DNA of 64,000 nt, from assembly GCA_015179045.1 (NCBI GenBank), contig WHUZ01000015.1, forward strand, positions 1,054,001 through 1,118,000. The letters are read 5' to 3'. This document shows, piece after piece, positions 22,362-34,523 of this stretch (the first letter of the stretch is position 1; every line of letters begins with the position of its first letter). This DNA is from Kalaharituber pfeilii (taxonomy: Eukaryota > Ascomycota > Pezizomycetes > Pezizales > Pezizaceae). A program made the translations under genes and the position numbers. The notes beneath the pieces were generated by a model. It saw nothing but the letters and a program-made list of their open reading frames with translations, made no database searches and was not told the origin of the DNA.

Positions 22362-23690
22362 TCAATTCAAGGTTGCATTAACCTTCACTTTTCTCTCCAT
22401 CTCTTCGCCCCACTCCACTCCATAAACCTCCGCCCCATTCCCTCCCCATACCCCCGCAACCTCATCCCTTTTTACAATTCTATCCTCAACCAATTTCTCC
22501 AACAACATCTCCATTAACCCTACCCATGCACTCCACGCCCCTCCACCTGGCATCGGCACCTCCTTACTAGCATCTTGATGGTTTTCAAAATAGCCTATAT
22601 TGCAAATGGGCCAATCGCTGCCCCAGATCAAGCGGCGGGGAGTGAAAAGCTTGAAGACGATGGACGCCCAGGGGTAGATGCGGTCCAAGATTTCCGACGG
22701 GCTGGTTTGGAGACTTTGAAGGAGAGGGTTGGAAGGGGTGGTTCCTTGGAGAGTAGAAAGAGGTGGGAGTTCGGAGAAGGCGCCGGAGAGCTTGATGACG
22801 GTAGTGGGATGGGAGGCGATCTTGGGAAGCAGTGTGGAGAAGGCCTGGTATGTGGGATGCTTGGAGAGTTTTAATGGCGGAATGTGGAAGTCCGGTTTGC
22901 ACAGATGGTCTGGGTGCAGAAGTGAGCCGTTGGGCGGCGACAATCTAGCCAGCGGGAACGACATACTTATTACCAGAGTAGGTGCATTGTCTCCTAGCTT
23001 CTCTAACAGTGCGACAAATTCCTCCATCTGCCAAATCCCTCCACTCCGTATATCTATACCAATTTCAAAAATCAGACCCTTCGACGCCACCCACTTCAAT
23101 CCAGCTATAAACTTCTCCTTTAGCATGGCCCCGCTCGGCTTATCCTGCAAGAGATACCGAAACCCTTTTAACACGCTTTTCATCTTGTCAATTTTACCAG
23201 TTACTGGGTCTACAATAACCCCTCCAATGGAATTGAGCTTCTGTAGGTACTTCTCCAACATCTCTGGCCCTAGATGGACAGGTGCCCAGGGTACGATGCC
23301 GCGGACTGGAATCTCTTCTGAGCATGGAGTTTTTGAGATGTTATAGACGAATTCATACTCATTCAGTACGTACTTCCATGCCTCGTTGAGATCGGATGAG
23401 GAGGCGGTTGCTGGGACATCGGGATCGGTATATCGGCAGTCGGTTTCCACGAAAATGAAGCCTCTATGCGAAGGAGCAAGTGAGGAGGGAACGCAGGATG
23501 CATATTCAGAAGGGGTATGTGCCCGATAAAGCAAGTTTGTATCGGCCATCCAGGCCAGGATAGGGAGATGGGACTGCGTGAAGAGGTGAATGTGGGTATC
23601 GAGAATTGGGGCGGTGCGTTTGGAGGCCATTGCGAATAAGGCGAAAAATGGATTGTATAAGTTGAACGTTTGTAACCTCCCAATACCCAA
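22362..23690 (-). CDS. Amidohydrolase-2 family metal-dependent hydrolase
   Basis: A single intronless frame of 442 codons. ILDTHIHLF near the start gives the HxH metal ligands of the TIM-barrel amidohydrolase superfamily. PDHLCKPDFHIPP in the middle and LIWGSDWP near the end give the later His and the catalytic Asp of the PF04909 class. That class holds decarboxylases (ACMSD-like) and lactonases such as 2-pyrone-4,6-dicarboxylate hydrolase. The substrate cannot be read from sequence. Fungal members usually lie in aromatic or sugar-lactone catabolism, but no neighbour supports a pathway. The longest start is at 23690. The internal ATG at 23630 (MASKRTAPILDTHIHLF) puts the HxH motif near residue 12, the usual position, and is my preferred start. 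The protein looks intact and cytosolic. Confidence 0.85.
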   Translation of the reverse strand: MGIGRLQTFNLYNPFFALFAMASKRTAPILDTHIHLFTQSHLPILAWMADTNLLYRAHTPSEYASCVPSSLAPSHRGFIFVETDCRYTDPDVPATASSSDLNEAWKYVLNEYEFVYNISKTPCSEEIPVRGIVPWAPVHLGPEMLEKYLQKLNSIGGVIVDPVTGKIDKMKSVLKGFRYLLQDKPSGAMLKEKFIAGLKWVASKGLIFEIGIDIRSGGIWQMEEFVALLEKLGDNAPTLVISMSFPLARLSPPNGSLLHPDHLCKPDFHIPPLKLSKHPTYQAFSTLLPKIASHPTTVIKLSGAFSELPPLSTLQGTTPSNPLLQSLQTSPSEILDRIYPWASIVFKLFTPRRLIWGSDWPICNIGYFENHQDASKEVPMPGGGAWSAWVGLMEMLLEKLVEDRIVKRDEVAGVWGGNGAEVYGVEWGEEMERKVKVNATLN

Positions 23691-23699
23691 CGTTGATGC

Positions 23700-26120
23700 T
23701 TACACAGGTAAAATGGTATAAGAGAAAAGTACAGTAGGTATAGAATTACAGCTATTCCAAACCTACAACCGTGACAGCAAAAATTCTGGTTTTCAAATCT
23801 TCGTCAAGGAAACGCAAAAAGCAGAGCAGCAAAGGTTGCCAGTTGAGATATTAACAGTCTTAAGGGTCTTACGACCAGCTTTTGGGCTATCGCGGGATTT
23901 GAGAGTCATGTTAAGCTCCATTTGTGACAAGATTTTCCAAAGCTGTCTTGTGGCTTTCGGGGATTCGGTGTATTTTCGGACGCCTTGATGTATCTGTAGT
24001 CAGTCCCATTGCATTATTCCGGCGGGGGATTGCCCAACACCGAAGCTCACCTTGACTACAGCACGCATCATTGTCAAACAGCTGAAGATGATCATCAGCC
24101 TGCAATCTGCTTGAGGTTTCGCAACTAGAGAGCGACAGAATCAGTCTAGAACGATGGCTTCTGGAGCTTGTCATGATAAGGACCGAAGCCCCATCGTCTC
24201 ATGCCAAGCCCCGAAGCTAGGACATCCCAATATTTGCAGTAAAAAAATAATTCGGCAAAATTCTTTATAGATATAATCGTCAGAAAAATGTTCTCTTACT
24301 CGTCGGAAAAAAAAAAAAGAGGGGGGAGGAAGAGATTCCATACATATATAGATACATTGAAGGGAATACTAATGATCCACCCTTCATGGCCAATTCCATA
24401 GGAGAATTCAGCATGATCCCATCCGACGGCTGTTCGACCAATTGGCTGAATCCATTTTACGGCAGTCTTGAGACTGGTTTTATAGTACTGTACCTCTGCT
24501 CAGACGACCTTGTCCTTCTGTACACCGCCGCCATTGCTCAATGCGATGTTCACGTAGTCGACCACGATAGCAAAAGACCTTCGTCCATCTCTTTTTGCCC
24601 CCTCACGAGAGGGAATATCACCTGAATTTTCTAGGTCAACTCACAGGATTTGTTATCATATCAGCATTTGCCAGAAATTTCCCATCGACACAAAACAATA
24701 GACCTCGCTTCACCATTCATGCCTCTCGTCTCTCATATCCTTCATCGAGAAATTTCATTGCCTGTTCTAGAGAAGATCTCTCTGCCTCTATTACGAGGAC
24801 GAATTTTTGCTCTTCCACAGAAATTAGGTCCATGACAGCACACAACTTAGTCCCCCTCCGTCTCGGAGTCGGCAGATATGATGTCTTTTTCGCTCACTAG
24901 TTGTATGCTCTCGCATTCGCACTTGTCTTTGAAGTCGGATACTATGGGACATATTATCGCGTAAGCCAAATCGTTTATTGTTTGAAGTTCTCATATGACT
25001 CCGTAGAATGCCCTTTAATTTTCAGATACTATCCTATTCTGGCATAAACCTTTTCCTTGCTACTGGTATCCTCTGCTTCAGCTTTGTACTTTGCTTCATG
25101 CAATATTTTCTGAACTGACATTCCTCCATACTCCAATCTATTTTATTCTGCAGCCCAGTCTCTTCTTTGCCTCTGCCAGGGTCATAGAATTTTTTTCTGA
25201 GCTGTCCGTAGAAGTCAAACTTTGAGTACCCTGATGGTCATAGAGGAATAGTCTACATTGCACTTGGCATTTCTCTCCTGGTCTACAAGTCTATTTGGAG
25301 AGTTAGCCGCCAGAGGGCGGTAGACGTCTGAGATAAAGAAGATCCATTGAATCACATACTCGAACAACCTTCTGAAAGGTCAACCCCACTCATTCATTGG
25401 TGAATATTCCGGTGAGCATACGGGTATATATATCTCTGCGGCTAATCCAAGATCTCACTCTGTATTCAGTAATAAAGATATATATATATAAGAAAAGCAA
25501 TGAGTTCAACTATCTATATCAATGGATGCTCAGCTCCGTTCCTATCTCTTCTGTTATACCTCATATTGTCCATATCTGCCGTACCTCAAAAGATTACCCA
25601 TTTCGCGGTCGAGTGCCAAGACCAGGAGAGCATTCGTTGCTGGTTGCATACTCAGCACAGTAAAAGAGAGTGAAAGAGCAGGAATTGTTGAATGCTATGA
25701 AAGATGCGGTTATTGAGAATCACAGGATAGCTAGAGGAGATGGATGAGGAGTTGTATAGGAAAGGATTGGGAGGTCTAGTGATGTGAACAGTGCTCTATA
25801 GCGTACGATAGCGTTAATTTGGTGGGAGAAGTCATTAGTTTTGGGTATGAGTTCATGCAGTCAACGTGCACGCGCACGTTCACTAGTATGCTACCAAGAT
25901 TATGCCACTCGAACATCCGTTAGATATAATTAAATGCGTCGACGGCTGTGAGCGTAAAGGTTTTTGCCCTACTGAAGAGTATTTGATTCGTCTGACTGGC
26001 CATTTCCGATTGGCCAAATGGAGACACGATACATAATTAACGGAACATTGCTTCTATCACCAACACAGGAGTAAGCTTCCGAGGGCGAGTTAGTTGACGC
26101 TGCACTATGCCAAACGTTCC
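23700..26120. other. Long intergenic stretch, no gene recognised
   Basis: Short frames occur (for example 23911-24174 minus and 24386-24625 plus), but none has a domain or convincing splice structure. The sequence becomes AT-rich toward 25500. A single-copy small gene could be hidden here; I cannot support one. Confidence 0.35.
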
Positions 26121-26126
26121 GAACGT

Positions 26127-26825
26127 TATGGTTGGGGACATCTGTACGCGGAGTAAATTGCACCCCAACTTCGACGCTCTAAAGCGCAACTAAAATAATT
26201 AGATAAAATTAGTTTCGTGTCGTAATATGATAGATCAGACAATGAAGAATAAAGTTACGAAGCGATATCTATTTATTTGATTTTTTGTCATAGTGTTTCA
26301 TAGAGTTAAAGATCAGGAATTTTATATGGAGAGGGGTCATAAATGTCGCCCTTTAGTAATTACTAAATATAGTATAGTATATAGTAGTCTAGCTAAAAAG
26401 AGAAATCAGCTAACTAAAAATGGAATAGAATATGTACTAGTACATCTCTTATGCAATACCCGACTACTTGGTTTTATGTTGTGTGCGACTGATGCAATAG
26501 ATATACGCAAGTTGACAGCTAGGCTAGGATATGTAGAGTGTGACAGAGTAATTGGCCGGTAGAAGCAGCAACAGTAGTGCGAGCAGTAGCAGCAGTGCGA
26601 GCAGTAGCAGCAGTGTGAGCAGTAGCAGCAGTGCGGGCAGTGGGAGTTGTAGAGTGGTAGAAGCGGTAGAGCTCTGGGAGAACGATGGAGCGGTGGAGGT
26701 GGGAAGAATACCTTCAAACTCACTGCATACTATCGGGCAGAACGCGCATGTACCCATGTAAATGGAGTGCTTAGTCATCGAACCAAATGTCGCCCCTACT
26801 CCGCGTACAGATGTCCCCAACCATA
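26127..26825 (+). mobile_element. Non-autonomous TIR element (695 bp), copy 1, TA target duplication
   Basis: The element (26129-26823) has perfect 27-bp inverted termini beginning TGGTTGGGGACATCTGTACG and is bounded by TA on both sides. It is homologous, in inverse orientation, to 56202-56887. Internal frames (26293-26562; a Ser-rich frame at 26552-26761) have no transposase motif. At about 26579-26640 there is an 18-bp minisatellite (GCGAGCAGTAGCAGCAGT, about three units) that copy 2 lacks. A TA target and this size suggest a MITE or deletion derivative of a Tc1/mariner element. Confidence 0.85.
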
Positions 26826-26829
26826 CATT

Positions 26830-28042
26830 TGACTTCAGATCATGGGCAGTTGTGTTGCGGTATAGCGTCATGTGACACATGCTCCGGAAAACGCGCTAGC
26901 GCGGGGCGGGGTCTCAAGAAAGCCTGTTTCGACACTAGGCTCCGCTCTCTGCGTTCATCGTTGTTCTTGGCGGCCGTAATGGCACGCTGGAAGCGTTTCG
27001 GAGCGGGAGGCTCCTGCCAGCCTCCCGCGGCTTATGTAACCCAGAATCGCATCTCCCGCCCTCAGCCTTTTTTTTCGATCATGATTTCCGGCGGCTCACA
27101 GGGAAGCCAATTGCGACAAGACTACATACGCATGCTTAGATTTTGACTGGAGCGTGACTGAGCACAGAGAGATCTAGAGACGCACAAGAAGGCCTCCCAG
27201 CACACGGCCTCGTGGAGATTCCTTGGCGAAGGCGCCCGACGACACGCAGACGCAGAAAGCGACAGAAGGCGCCCGCAGCAGGACCGTCGGCCGCAGCGCC
27301 GCCCGCACGCCTGGCACGTCTGCAAAGCCCTCCAGGCCTCCCAGGCCCTCGAGCCTCCAAGCCCGCGAGCACCGCGTCCGCCGTCCTCGCACGAGTCGCG
27401 GCCGCTGCCACAGTCGGCCCTCCCCAGCCTTGTCCGACGCGGGCACGTCTGGGCCTCGAAGAGTGTGGTAGCAGGCAGCCCGTGCCGCATCTGGCGTGGG
27501 CGCAGCGCAGCGCGGCATCAGCCAGAGGCAGCCTGTCGTCCGCCTGTCTATCTGTGTGTGTCTGTCTGCCCGGCCGGCTGTGAAACGTACATGCCCTGGG
27601 CCCCGGATCTGCGTGTTGGCTAACCATCCCTCCCCCCTCTATTTATTTTTTATTCTTCAGCCTGCTCATCCCCCCCCCCCCCCCACACACACACATTGCA
27701 CACAACGGTGATACACGCGCAACTCGGACAAACCCCGAATCCCTTGTCCGGCACGCCCAAGAAATTGGAGAGGAAAGAAAGGCTTGGACGTCACGACACA
27801 AGAGTCTGGGTGTGAAGAGCAGCTGATCTTGGCTTGGAAATCCCGTCGGCAGTTAACGCCAAACCAAGCAAAAATAAATATAACAAAAGAAGAGAGAAAG
27901 GAAAAGAAAAGAAAAGAAAGAAAGAAAGAAAAGCAAAAGAAAGAAAAGAAAAAAGAAAAGAAAAGAAAAAAAAAGAAAGAGAAGGAAAATACCAAGACTT
28001 CGTTAATATCTCGAATCGCTGGCTGTACCAAGTGGCGAAGCT
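26830..28042. promoter_or_regulatory. GC-rich upstream region and 5' leader of the Gln-rich gene
   Basis: Composition jumps from AT-rich to strongly GC- and CpG-rich at about 26880-27600. Then come a pyrimidine-rich stretch, a C-run with CA repeats (27670-27695) and a polypurine tract of AAAAG/AAAGA units (about 27890-27985). The start codon is at 28043. Long leaders with pyrimidine or purine tracts are common for regulated fungal genes. No conserved gene is seen in the GC-rich block, although open frames are long there as expected from base composition. Confidence 0.45.
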
Positions 28043-30148
28043 ATGAGTGCACAACAGTATGTCCGCAATTTCTACTTCGAAATCTCCTCCCTCATCCTCA
28101 TCCCTTCCATCTCCCAGTTCTCTCAGCCAGCATACTGATGAACCCACTTCACATGCAGCATTCCAACACACGACAGTAACATAGACCCAAGTCTGCAAGA
28201 GCCACAACCAGGACAGCGGCAGCAAACACCACCACCTCAGATATCCGTTCAGACACATTCTGTCGATGCATCTCCAGTCGCGCAGAAGCGCCGACGAACC
28301 AGCAGGAGTAGAAAGTCCCAGGACCTCTCCAGTGAAGCGGACGGCGATGCTGGTGGAAACGAAGGGGACGTTTCGCCGCCAAAGGCAAAACGTGCTCGAC
28401 CAAGTCCTCGTGGAAAGGCAGCACCGTCTGTAGGTCCGAATGATGCATTGAGCTCTATACCGGAGTTTACACCAACAGCTCAATTGTTAGCGGCGCAGCT
28501 ATATCCACCCCAACCACCAACTGCTCCTATGGCACACACGGCACCAATGAACTATGCACCCCAACCACCCCCACCACCACAGCATGCAATGCCACCACCA
28601 ATGCTTGTTTCAGCCCCTACGCCATTAATGATCAAAAAGCTGCTTCCTCCAAGGCACGATACTGCAAGCTCACTAACAAACTACCTCTCACACATCCTCA
28701 AGAAAGCCACGGCTTCCATCATACCCCCCATGACCAGCACAAGTTTCACACTGCCTTGGGAATTTGGCATTCCCAGGCACTATGTGTCGATGCCTACCTC
28801 CCCTGGTGCAAAGTTTGTGACAATTAGGGACTATTTATACAGGTTATCATTCCAGAAGGCTCACACAGAGGCTACAGATAACAGCGGCGGAGAAGAGAAG
28901 GATAAAACTAAAGAGCTTGAAGCACTGGTTAGCATGGCAAAGCAAAGTATGGACATCCAAAACTGCTTGACGGAGATCGCAAATAGTATTGTGCGAATCG
29001 TGCAGGGTGTCGACGGATTCACGTATGTATTGAGCTCCGCTAACCGCGTGCCATCGGACGGGCCCGTGGGCATGTTGGGCGGAAACTGGGAGTTCACATT
29101 TGTCTGTAATGCATCAGATGAGTACCGGACACTTCGGGCACATAGCAGGGATAGAGAGGAGAGGAACGGGGCAAGAGCCGGGTCGGAAGGGCGCGAGCAA
29201 AGCACAGGACAGAACAAGTATTATGCCTGCCAAGGACGGCTGGGTATAAGTTTCTTGGAGAGAGAGGAGACGACAATATTGAGGTATAGACATAGCGCGA
29301 TACATCGGCCGACTGTTGAAACCACCATTGTGGGAGGCGTAGTGAGTAGGAAGCCTCCTCCAAATGGAATTACGTCCTATGCACCTCCAGTTGTTGCTGC
29401 TACGCATGCAACGTCTGCAGATGCGTCTTTGTACGCTGCAGCTCAGAATGGACCTCCTGCTGCCCAGTCGCAAAACAACGGATACGTTCAGGTCAATGGT
29501 CAATGGTACTATCCACATCCGCACGCGCAGCACTACCCGCAGACGATCCATCCTGCGCCGCCAGCGCCGCCGCAGCAGCAGCAGGCGACGATTGGAGACC
29601 CACTACCAGAGGAGTCGATGGTAAAGATATACAGCCAGGCAATATCACAATATCAGAACCAGGAAAAGGACACGGGGTTACATAGTGTGTCTATGGCGCC
29701 GACGACAGAACAGAGGTTGTACGAGTCATTATCGAGGGAGCTGAATACGCCAAGGCCGCCGCAGCCGCAGCCGCAACAGCAACAGCAGGAACAAACCCAG
29801 CAGCATCAGCAAGGCCAGCCGCAGGTACAGGTGCAGACGCAGATTCAGGCACCATCACCGGCACAGCAACAACCACAGCAACAACAGCCAGTAACAAAAG
29901 CCCCGCATGAACACCCTCATTATCCGTATCCAAGCGCAACGGCCTACAGCCACTCCGCCGTTGCGCCGCTGGCGGGAGGATCAGATATTGGTAACCGAGA
30001 GGCCGCGGTAGCAAAGGAGTTGCAGCAAGTTCAGATTGGCGATGGGAGTGGGACGCAGAAGGCTGGAAGCGAGAGCCCCGAGACAAAGAGGAGGAAGACG
30101 TCATCAGCAGCGGGGAGGGGGGGAGTTAAGGGGAAAGCGGGTGCGTAG
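28043..30148 (+). CDS. Conserved-looking nuclear-type protein, Gln/Pro-rich, function unknown
   Basis: Two exons: a 14-nt first exon (28043-28056, MSAQ plus two bases), a 102-nt intron (28057-28158, donor GTATGT, branch CTGAT, acceptor CATGCAG), then 28159-30148; 667 residues. The N-terminus is basic and Ser/Pro-rich with two nuclear-signal-like clusters (QKRRRTSRSRK and PPKAKRARPSPRGK). A Pro/Gln stretch follows, then a better-structured block of about 230 residues (LTNYLSHILKKA... through GRLGISFLEREE) lacking low complexity. The C-terminal third is Gln/Pro-rich and ends with another basic cluster, ETKRRKTSS. I do not recognise the central domain. Layout suggests a chromatin or transcription cofactor, but that is inference from composition only. 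Confidence 0.75.
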
Positions 30149-30410
30149 TTGAGGTGGGATAATTCTGAGGAGTATTGCAGTTCTAAGGAGGATTAGAGTA
30201 TCATGGGAATATGCACCTATACGACACATCAACGCTTCATCTTTATTCTTTGTTAACTTGGATGTAGTAGCTTTATTATTCTTCCAATCTCTTATTACTA
30301 AGCATTTCTTCTCTGCGTATTTTTCTTTTCTTCTCTTTTCTTTCCCCGGTGTGTAGGTTTCATTTTCTTCTTTGTTTCTCGCCCATGTGCATTTGGGTGC
30401 ACGCGCGCCC

Positions 30411-30463
<53 letters not shown>

Positions 30464-31571
30464 GTGTTTGTATGTGTGTGTTACGTGAGATTACTTAACT
30501 TTGGAATCGCAATTTAGTTTTGTTTTTGTTTTTTTTGCACGAAAGATAAGTTTATTTTTTATTATTTTTGACTCTGTTTTTCCTTTCCTTTTGTGATGGT
30601 TTTGATGAAACATAACATAACTTATGCAGTGGCGGGATGGATGGGTGGATGGATTGATGGAAATTTGAGCTTTTTTTGAAGAATATTCAAGAAACGTATC
30701 AAACGGTGGGGATTTGACGTGGGTGTGGAAAGTAATGAGTAAAACGTTGTCCTGGTTTTTGCAGAATATAAAAATGGCAGATTCTTTTATTCACTATGAT
30801 TGTTAACTGACCTATAAGGGAAATGGATTGATATGGGAGTGTAAGAAAGAAATGGAAGAAAGAGAATGGGATAGGATGAACGGAGCGGGGAAATGGGAGG
30901 AGATCGTGGATTTGCGATTTTGGGGGGATTGAGGGGTTGTTCGTGTACGTACATGTAAGGAAGTATATACTTTACCAAAGCATAAAATATGTTGATGGAT
31001 TTGAACTTAAGAGGTGTGCATGTGTGTCAATCCCAAGAGATTTATGTTACTGTTGCATAGGTTACTAATGTACATAGGGTACTAGCGCAAGTGTCTCAAG
31101 TTGCCATCATCTCATTCTAACGGAGGAAAATAGGAAAAAGCGAAGCAGAAGATGAAAAAAAAAATTTGTTTTAAGATTATGTACATGGACTATGTTATGT
31201 TAGTGAAGAATAAATAATGCTATGGTACGACAGAATAAAAATACTTGCGAAGTTTGCTTTGTCGTTGCCTTTTTTTTTTTTTTTTTTTTGCCCTGAGATT
31301 AAGAATGTAAGTTGAGAAGGAATGAGAAGATGAGAAGGGAGAAAAGGGAGGGAGAGGCGACAATTCTCTACCCAAACTCAAATTTTCACCCTTGTTTAAG
31401 GTACTTTAGTGTTACCCTCATTCATATGGACTACGTCACGCGACTCAACCCTTGTAAATGCCACCCTGTGCCGACTCTATACTCTCCAGATACTTGATCA
31501 GCCTCGCCACAGACCACAAACTTAATCCCATCCATTGCATCCCATCGCATAATCAATCACCTTGTTCATCT
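30149..31571. other. Convergent intergenic region with a (GT)n microsatellite
   Basis: This lies between convergent genes and holds both 3' UTRs. A GT dinucleotide run occupies about 30414-30461, followed by related GTAT and GTGT sequence. There are T-rich runs at 30520-30560 and 31270-31290. No gene recognised. Confidence 0.5.
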
Positions 31572-32286
31572 TCAATTATACCCATACGGCACCCACCCGT
31601 CGCCCCAGTTACCCACCAAACTAATCAGAAACCCGAGTCCGACCACTCCGGCCTTCACCAAGTTCCTCTGTGCGTATTTCTCCAGCCCACCCCGAATAAT
31701 TTCGCCGTTCACTATCTCTTCCGCCTCCTCCTCCGCCGCCTCGTCTTCTTCCGCTGTTGAGATCTTGGCCGGACTAGAACGATGCAATATTTCCTTCTCG
31801 ACATGAGATAGCACGCCATGGTCGTAGCCGAGGGAGAGCAGAGGGAGGATGCTGGCCATGAGGAGGTAGGGGTGGCGGAGGCGCGAGGGGGAGATGAGAT
31901 AGGTGACAGTGAGGAGGAGGGAGGGTGCGACAGTGAGGGGGGTCGTGAGGCAGGTAGTGTGGGTGAGGAGGGTGGTGGTGAAGGCTTGGCGGGCGTGGGC
32001 TGTTGAGAGAGTTAGTGAGGGAATGAATGGTAGCTGAGGGAACATGGGAGGAGGAGGAGGAGAGTCGTACCTGCGGAGGGGAGAGAGAGGATAGCTTGGA
32101 TTGTGGAGAAGGAGAACGTGAGGTGGGCGCCCTATTGGATGGAAGTGGGAAAGGAAAGTGTTAGCGGGCGCACATGAGGTCAATGAAGAAAGAAGACGCA
32201 GAGAGAGAGATTACCGTCAGTATCCCCAGCGCAGCCGTGCTTGCAATCTTCAGCGTCGCAAGGGTCGGTGCTGCGAAGCAAGGCAT
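31572..32286 (-). CDS. ATG33: Atg33-like mitophagy receptor/outer mitochondrial membrane protein
   Basis: Three exons: 32286-32215, 32131-32071 and 31999-31572, with introns of 83 and 71 nt; all phases agree; 186 residues. The N-terminus, ATLKIASTAALGILTGAHL, followed by TFSFSTIQAILSLPSA, is a hydrophobic hairpin. A second hydrophobic pair lies at about 62-95, with SRLRHPYLLMASI. An acidic loop of EE-rich sequence and a final segment, NLVKAGVVGLGFLISLVGNWGD, follow. This arrangement matches fungal Atg33, a mitochondrial outer-membrane protein promoting selective mitophagy, mainly in stationary phase. The size is close to the yeast protein. The assignment rests on remembered family pattern, so a related small mitochondrial membrane protein remains possible. 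Confidence 0.7.
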
Positions 32287-32879
32287 GGTTGATGATGTCT
32301 CTCGATGTATATGTATGTCGACGAGTTCGAATCTGCCGTCTCGTGGTCTGGAATGTGCTGCCCTACCCCGTCTGTCTTCTTGTGCCGCTGTGTATAAGTC
32401 GTCGGGTTTCGGTTATCAATGCCAATGCCGTGATGTTCAACTCATTCGCAGCTTCGCCTCTTGTGTCTTGTCCATGACGCCAACTTGCCCCACATTCATG
32501 TTTCTTCTTATGTCAGCATGCATAACAGTGGCATAGCGTGCTCGCTGCATATGCAAGCGATACCAGCTGGGCCAACAGACTTCCATCGAGGATAGCCATC
32601 AAAAGATGTAAATCACTGCAAGCGCTGCCTCCCAGCGACTGAATTGTACCATGCGAGATTAACGTCTACGGAGCTATTGGAATTATATAGCTGCTTAGCT
32701 GCTACTTCATAACTCTTGGGTTTCGGTAATTGGTATATAACTAACACCAACTACCAAGTTCCCCTCATCTATGCACAACTTAGAAGTAGGTATAAATTCA
32801 TCGCCCACCAGCCGATGAAGTGCTCTCGAAAATATAGTACACCCTTCTCTCTTTACCAAACGACCCCAACCTCTCGCTA

Positions 32880-33622
32880 ACTCTCTCCCAGAAGGAAAGG
32901 TCATCTGCTGCGCCGGCGGTGCTGTACGCCCCTTCACTCACCTTACCCTGACCCCAATTCCCAGCATCACCACTTCTCCAACTCACTGATACCCTCCATC
33001 TCCAGGGTGTGATCTGCTCCGCCCAAGTCGCCACTCTCGTCCTCCTCAGTGCCAATGCTTCAATCTTCAGGCACTTCCTCGAAAAGAGCGCTGCTATCGC
33101 CCAGCACATCTCGTCTCTGCGCCTGGGCTCATTGTGCTCGCCCTCGCTGCTGACATCCGCCCCACCACCTCACTGACCTCCACCATCGATAATACCCTCA
33201 AAAAGCTCGGCAAAATCGACTTCGTCATCGCCGGCGCTGCAAGAAATTTCCTTGCCCCTGTCACCACACTCTCAGCAAATGTCTTCAAGGCCGTTGTTGA
33301 CATTGACCTGATCGCCTCGTATAACACCGTCAAGCTGCCACACATCATTGCGACCTCTTTCCCCCTGATGCCAACGGCAAGAACTGACATACAAAGAAAA
33401 TCAGCGTCTCCGCAGCCATGCACTTCACTGGCATACCCTTCTAAGGACACTTTAAAAAGCACGGTCCCCCTACAGAGGAAAGGGGATGTGAAGGAAATTG
33501 CGGACACAACGGTCTGGCTGTTGAGTGAGGCGGGGGATTGGAGTAGAGGCGCTGTCGTGGCGATCGATGGGGACTCGCGGAGGACGCAGAACGCTGGGGT
33601 ATCCGGGGATCATGAGGGCTGA
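32880..33622 (+). pseudogene. Decayed peroxisomal 2,4-dienoyl-CoA reductase (SPS19-like SDR)
   Basis: Fragments of a short-chain dehydrogenase appear in order: EGKVICCAGGA, an intron-like gap (GTACGC...CTCCAG, about 32924-33012), GVICSAQVATLVLLSANASIF, then in another frame DIRPTTSLTSTIDNTLKKLG and KIDFVIAGAARNFLAP with VFKAVVDIDLIASYNTVK. In a third frame comes KISVSAAMHFTGIPF, then the C-terminus PLQRKGDVKEIADTTVWLLSEAGDW...VVAIDG. The order matches Sps19/DECR, which reduces 2,4-dienoyl-CoA with NADPH in peroxisomal beta-oxidation of unsaturated fatty acids. At least two frameshifts are present (about 33118 and 33380). The segment between the FTG-P motif and PLQR, which follows the active site and normally spans about 100 residues, is deleted. 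No usable start is seen. I call it a pseudogene with high confidence. Confidence 0.8.
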
Positions 33623-33624
33623 TT

Positions 33625-34520
33625 GGGGTGCGTTGATAGGGAAAAGAAGGGAGAGAAGAAAGGAGAAGAGAAGGCGAAGTTATGAGGTGGGGATGGGGTA
33701 GAGGAGGGACTAAACTGTATATTATGGGCATTGGAGGGGACGACAGGTCTTCCGAGAGCAGGCCTCGTTACTTAGTGTTATATTTTTGACACGCTGGTAT
33801 GAGATATGATATATACCAAAGTAATATCAATATAATCTCAAACCACGTCGTCAGGGTTTCATGCGTATGATATCTCCTTTGATCCCAACAAGGGGGAAGG
33901 GGGAAACCTAAGTACAAGTACGGATACACACCCCAAGCACACAGCAGGCACAACAAAGGCGGAACCGGAATCGGGAACACGACGGCAAAGCTAGATTTGT
34001 AGCCTGCAGAGCAGACGACGGAATCCTTTGATGTCCCCTCACCCACAGCACACACAAAAAAAAAAAATTAAAGTACATAAACCTGCAATTAACAGCCCTT
34101 CCCAATTCCTCCTCATCCCCGTTTACATGTGTATGAACCAGATCCTATAGGGGGGTGAGACCCTGCATTTGCATTCTCTGTATACCCACAAAAAAGGCAG
34201 TCGATAGTTAGCGTGTTTAGATGAAACCTTTTGTCGGTCATTTCTTTTGATCATTCACAACTAGGCACAGTCAGTTGTCGATTAACGAATGAAATACATG
34301 ATTAGTCTATTCTGTGGGCTCTTGTAATTAATTCCGACCAAATTATAAACGTATTGATTGCGTTTTTTTATTCATAAACTCCTTATTGAAAATATGGACA
34401 ACATTAGGTATTTAATGATCAATCGGCAGGAATCGATAACACAATGAGCAACAACGAGGACACCGAGCTCAAAAGAAGAGAAGGGCCAGCATTTAGTATG
34501 AGAAGTCGTATGCCAAATTG
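33625..34520. other. Intergenic stretch, no gene recognised
   Basis: This is 3' flank of the reductase pseudogene followed by AT-rich sequence. A run of A lies at 34057-34069. Nothing else identifiable. Confidence 0.4.
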
Positions 34521-34523
34521 ACT

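Noticed and set aside
26129..26823. A functional transposase in the TA-flanked element
   Set aside because: Internal frames are short, one is Ser-repeat coding, and no DDE or HTH motif is seen.
27122..27711. Long overlapping frames in the GC-rich block
   Set aside because: Frames are open on both strands because of composition. No domain, and they lie in the leader of the next gene.
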